A stretch of 64,000 nt of DNA from Pseudorhodobacter aquimaris (lineage in GTDB: Bacteria; Pseudomonadota; Alphaproteobacteria; Rhodobacterales; Rhodobacteraceae): positions 37,395-101,394 of the forward strand of contig NZ_LGHS01000010.1 of NCBI RefSeq assembly GCF_001202025.1. Reading direction: 5' to 3'. The notes beneath the pieces are model-generated. The model did no database searches and was not told the DNA's origin. It saw nothing but the letters and a program-made list of their open reading frames with translations. Positions 63,087-64,000 of this stretch are shown piece by piece (the first letter of the stretch is position 1; every line of letters starts with the position of its first letter). The translations under genes and the position numbers were made by a program.

Positions 63087-63653
63087 ATGATTATTGCCCG
63101 TCTGACTGCCATAAGTCTTGCGCTCGGCCTTCTTACGGCCTGCGGCGGGCAAAATGTGGTCGAGGCCCCGGTGGAGTTGGGCAATTTCAAGCTGGGCCAT
63201 AACATCGTCGTGGCCGACAACCCGCAAAAGGTTCCGATTTCCCGCGAGGCCGATCCCCAAGACTGGGATGACAGCCTGACAGCGGCGCTTGATAAACGGC
63301 TGGGCCGCTATGAGGGGGATAAATTTTATAACCTTGGCGTGTCGGTGGATGCCTATGCGCTGGCCCCGCCCGGAATCCCGCTGGTGCTTTCGCCCAAATC
63401 CGCGCTGGTGGTGACGGCGACGCTTTGGGATGATGCACTTGGTAAAAAGATGAATGAGGGCGAGCAATTCACCGTGTTCGAAGGCATTGACGGCGATACG
63501 ATGATCGGGTCCGGCCTGACGCGCACCGCCGAAGAACAGATGGAAAGACTGAGCTTCAACGCCGCCAAACGGATTGAGCGCTGGCTTTCAGAGAACCCTG
63601 AATGGTTCGGCCTGCCGCCAAAACCAAAGAACGCGCCGGTTTCATCGAAGTGA
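63087..63653 (+). CDS. Predicted lipoprotein of unknown function
   Basis: 188-residue exported protein. The signal MIIARLTAISLALGLLTAC carries a lipobox (LTAC, Cys19), so it is anchored as a lipoprotein; the mature part is GGQNVVEAPVELGNF to PVSSK. It contains VSVDAYALAPPGIPLVLSPKSALVV and an IERWLSENPEWFG end. Ribosome site AAGGAG lies 6 bases before ATG 63087. The family is conserved in Rhodobacterales but I know no function. Confidence 0.8.
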   Translation: MIIARLTAISLALGLLTACGGQNVVEAPVELGNFKLGHNIVVADNPQKVPISREADPQDWDDSLTAALDKRLGRYEGDKFYNLGVSVDAYALAPPGIPLVLSPKSALVVTATLWDDALGKKMNEGEQFTVFEGIDGDTMIGSGLTRTAEEQMERLSFNAAKRIERWLSENPEWFGLPPKPKNAPVSSK

Positions 63654-63679
63654 AGCTTGATTTTCCCGTCTGAAGTGGA

Positions 63680-63720
63680 TATCTCGCGCCCGAGATAGAA
63701 CGGGGGCCGTTGTGGTCCCC
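63680..63720 (+). promoter_or_regulatory. Two hairpins in the tuf leader
   Basis: TATCTCG (63680-63686) and CGAGATA (63691-63697) form a perfect 7-bp stem with a 4-base loop. GGGGGCC (63702-63708) pairs with GGTCCCC (63714-63720) with one G-U pair. Neither is followed by a T-run. They lie between the lipoprotein stop and the tuf ribosome site and could be a 3' end structure, a processing site or a tuf leader element. Confidence 0.35.
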
Positions 63721-63743
63721 CCCAATGTTTGAGGCATTCCACG

Positions 63744-64000
63744 ATGGCAAAGGCAAAGTTTGAACGTAGCAAACCGCACGTAAACATCGGCACGATTGGT
63801 CACGTTGACCACGGCAAGACGACGTTGACGGCTGCGATCACGAAATATTTTGGCGACTTCCGCGCCTATGACCAGATCGACGGCGCGCCCGAAGAGAAAG
63901 CACGCGGGATCACGATCTCGACCGCGCACGTGGAATATGAGACGGCAAACCGTCACTACGCCCACGTTGACTGCCCCGGCCACGCTGACTATGTGAAAAA
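63744..64000 (+). CDS. tuf: Translation elongation factor Tu, N-terminal part (partial)
   Basis: Begins at ATG 63744 (GAGG about 9 bases upstream) and runs off the window after about 85 codons. N-terminus [21 protein letters not shown]-loop [13 protein letters not shown], the switch I Thr in [13 protein letters not shown] and switch [12 protein letters not shown] are all standard for EF-Tu. EF-Tu carries aminoacyl-tRNA to the ribosome. Alphaproteobacteria often carry two tuf copies; which one this is cannot be told here. Confidence 0.97.
   Translation, partial: MAKAKFERSKPHVNIGTIGHVDHGKTTLTAAITKYFGDFRAYDQIDGAPEEKARGITISTAHVEYETANRHYAHVDCPGHADYVK

Noticed and set aside
63654..63743. tRNA gene before tuf
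   Set aside because: Some bacteria have a tRNA next to tuf, but no cloverleaf, T-loop or acceptor pairing fits this 90-base gap.
1..64000. CRISPR arrays, insertion sequences, integrases, phage genes or toxin-antitoxin pairs
   Set aside because: No spaced repeats, transposase or integrase motifs, terminal inverted repeats or typical toxin genes were seen; the NYN proteins have no adjacent antitoxin-like gene.

Overview
The window is chromosomal DNA of an alphaproteobacterium, almost certainly a member of the Rhodobacterales (Roseobacter group). This rests on gene content and order: relA/spoT-DUF2062-pdxJ-acpS-lepB-rnc-era-DUF1491-recO, pckA-chvI-chvG-hprK-rapZ-EIIA-HPr, and etfBA next to a cobalamin adenosyltransferase. 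A methylsuccinyl-CoA dehydrogenase of the ethylmalonyl-CoA pathway, fairly high G+C and dense, often overlapping genes agree with it. I see no tRNA or rRNA gene, CRISPR array, insertion sequence, integrase or phage gene. It reads as stable core genome with catabolic and transport islets.

Layout. 1-3.7 kb: the end of a MATE exporter, a BCCT compatible-solute transporter, and a TIGR02186/TSUP membrane pair. 3.9-8.5 kb: a BMP-type (nucleoside-like) ABC importer on the minus strand. 8.7-10.3 kb: nfu-type Fe-S gene, tsaB and rimI under an apparent Irr box. 10.4-15.3 kb: purine ring catabolism (uraH; a puuE-uraD fusion; ureidoglycine aminohydrolase; ureidoglycolate lyase; NCS2 permease), next to the nucleoside-type importer. 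15.5-21.6 kb: orphan TRAP binding protein, DUF1127 protein, divergent MocR regulator, and a polyamine-type ABC transporter without a binding protein. 21.6-25.7 kb: TetR regulator, PPK2, MetA (predicted acetyl type), an unknown P-loop protein, and a membrane-anchored NYN nuclease. 25.7-30.2 kb: FadL, an EamA exporter and a three-gene folate/corrinoid C1 cluster. 30.4-36.4 kb: ppx/gppA-rlmE, then TRIC channel, rnhA, ispH, YqaA-like protein and a LabA-type NYN protein on the minus strand, and folK. 36.5-44.7 kb: the rpoZ to recO housekeeping run. 44.7-53 kb: methylsuccinyl-CoA dehydrogenase, pckA, ChvI/ChvG and the regulatory PTS. 53-58.5 kb: 3-hydroxybutyryl-CoA dehydrogenase, DUF6473 protein, ETF, cobalamin adenosyltransferase, small membrane protein and SDR. 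58.6-64 kb: SH3 protein, parC, cytochrome P450, lipoprotein and the start of tuf.

How the genes work together. The purine block and the ABC importer suggest uptake and breakdown of nucleosides, urate or allantoin to glyoxylate. Mcd, the 3-hydroxybutyryl-CoA dehydrogenase, ETF, the cobalamin adenosyltransferase and pckA fit C2 assimilation through the ethylmalonyl-CoA pathway and gluconeogenesis. Similar LacI-type half-palindromes lie upstream of pckA (two tandem copies) and of etfBA, so the two may share a central-carbon regulator.

I found no clearly new multi-gene system. The best leads are regulatory sites (Irr box; tandem pckA/chvI repeats and the matching etf site; MocR direct repeats; fadL and nucleoside-importer palindromes), the unknown P-loop gene beside metA, the C1 trio without a visible substrate methyltransferase, and the binding-protein-less ABC operon. 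Family assignments come from reading motifs by eye; no database search was possible.
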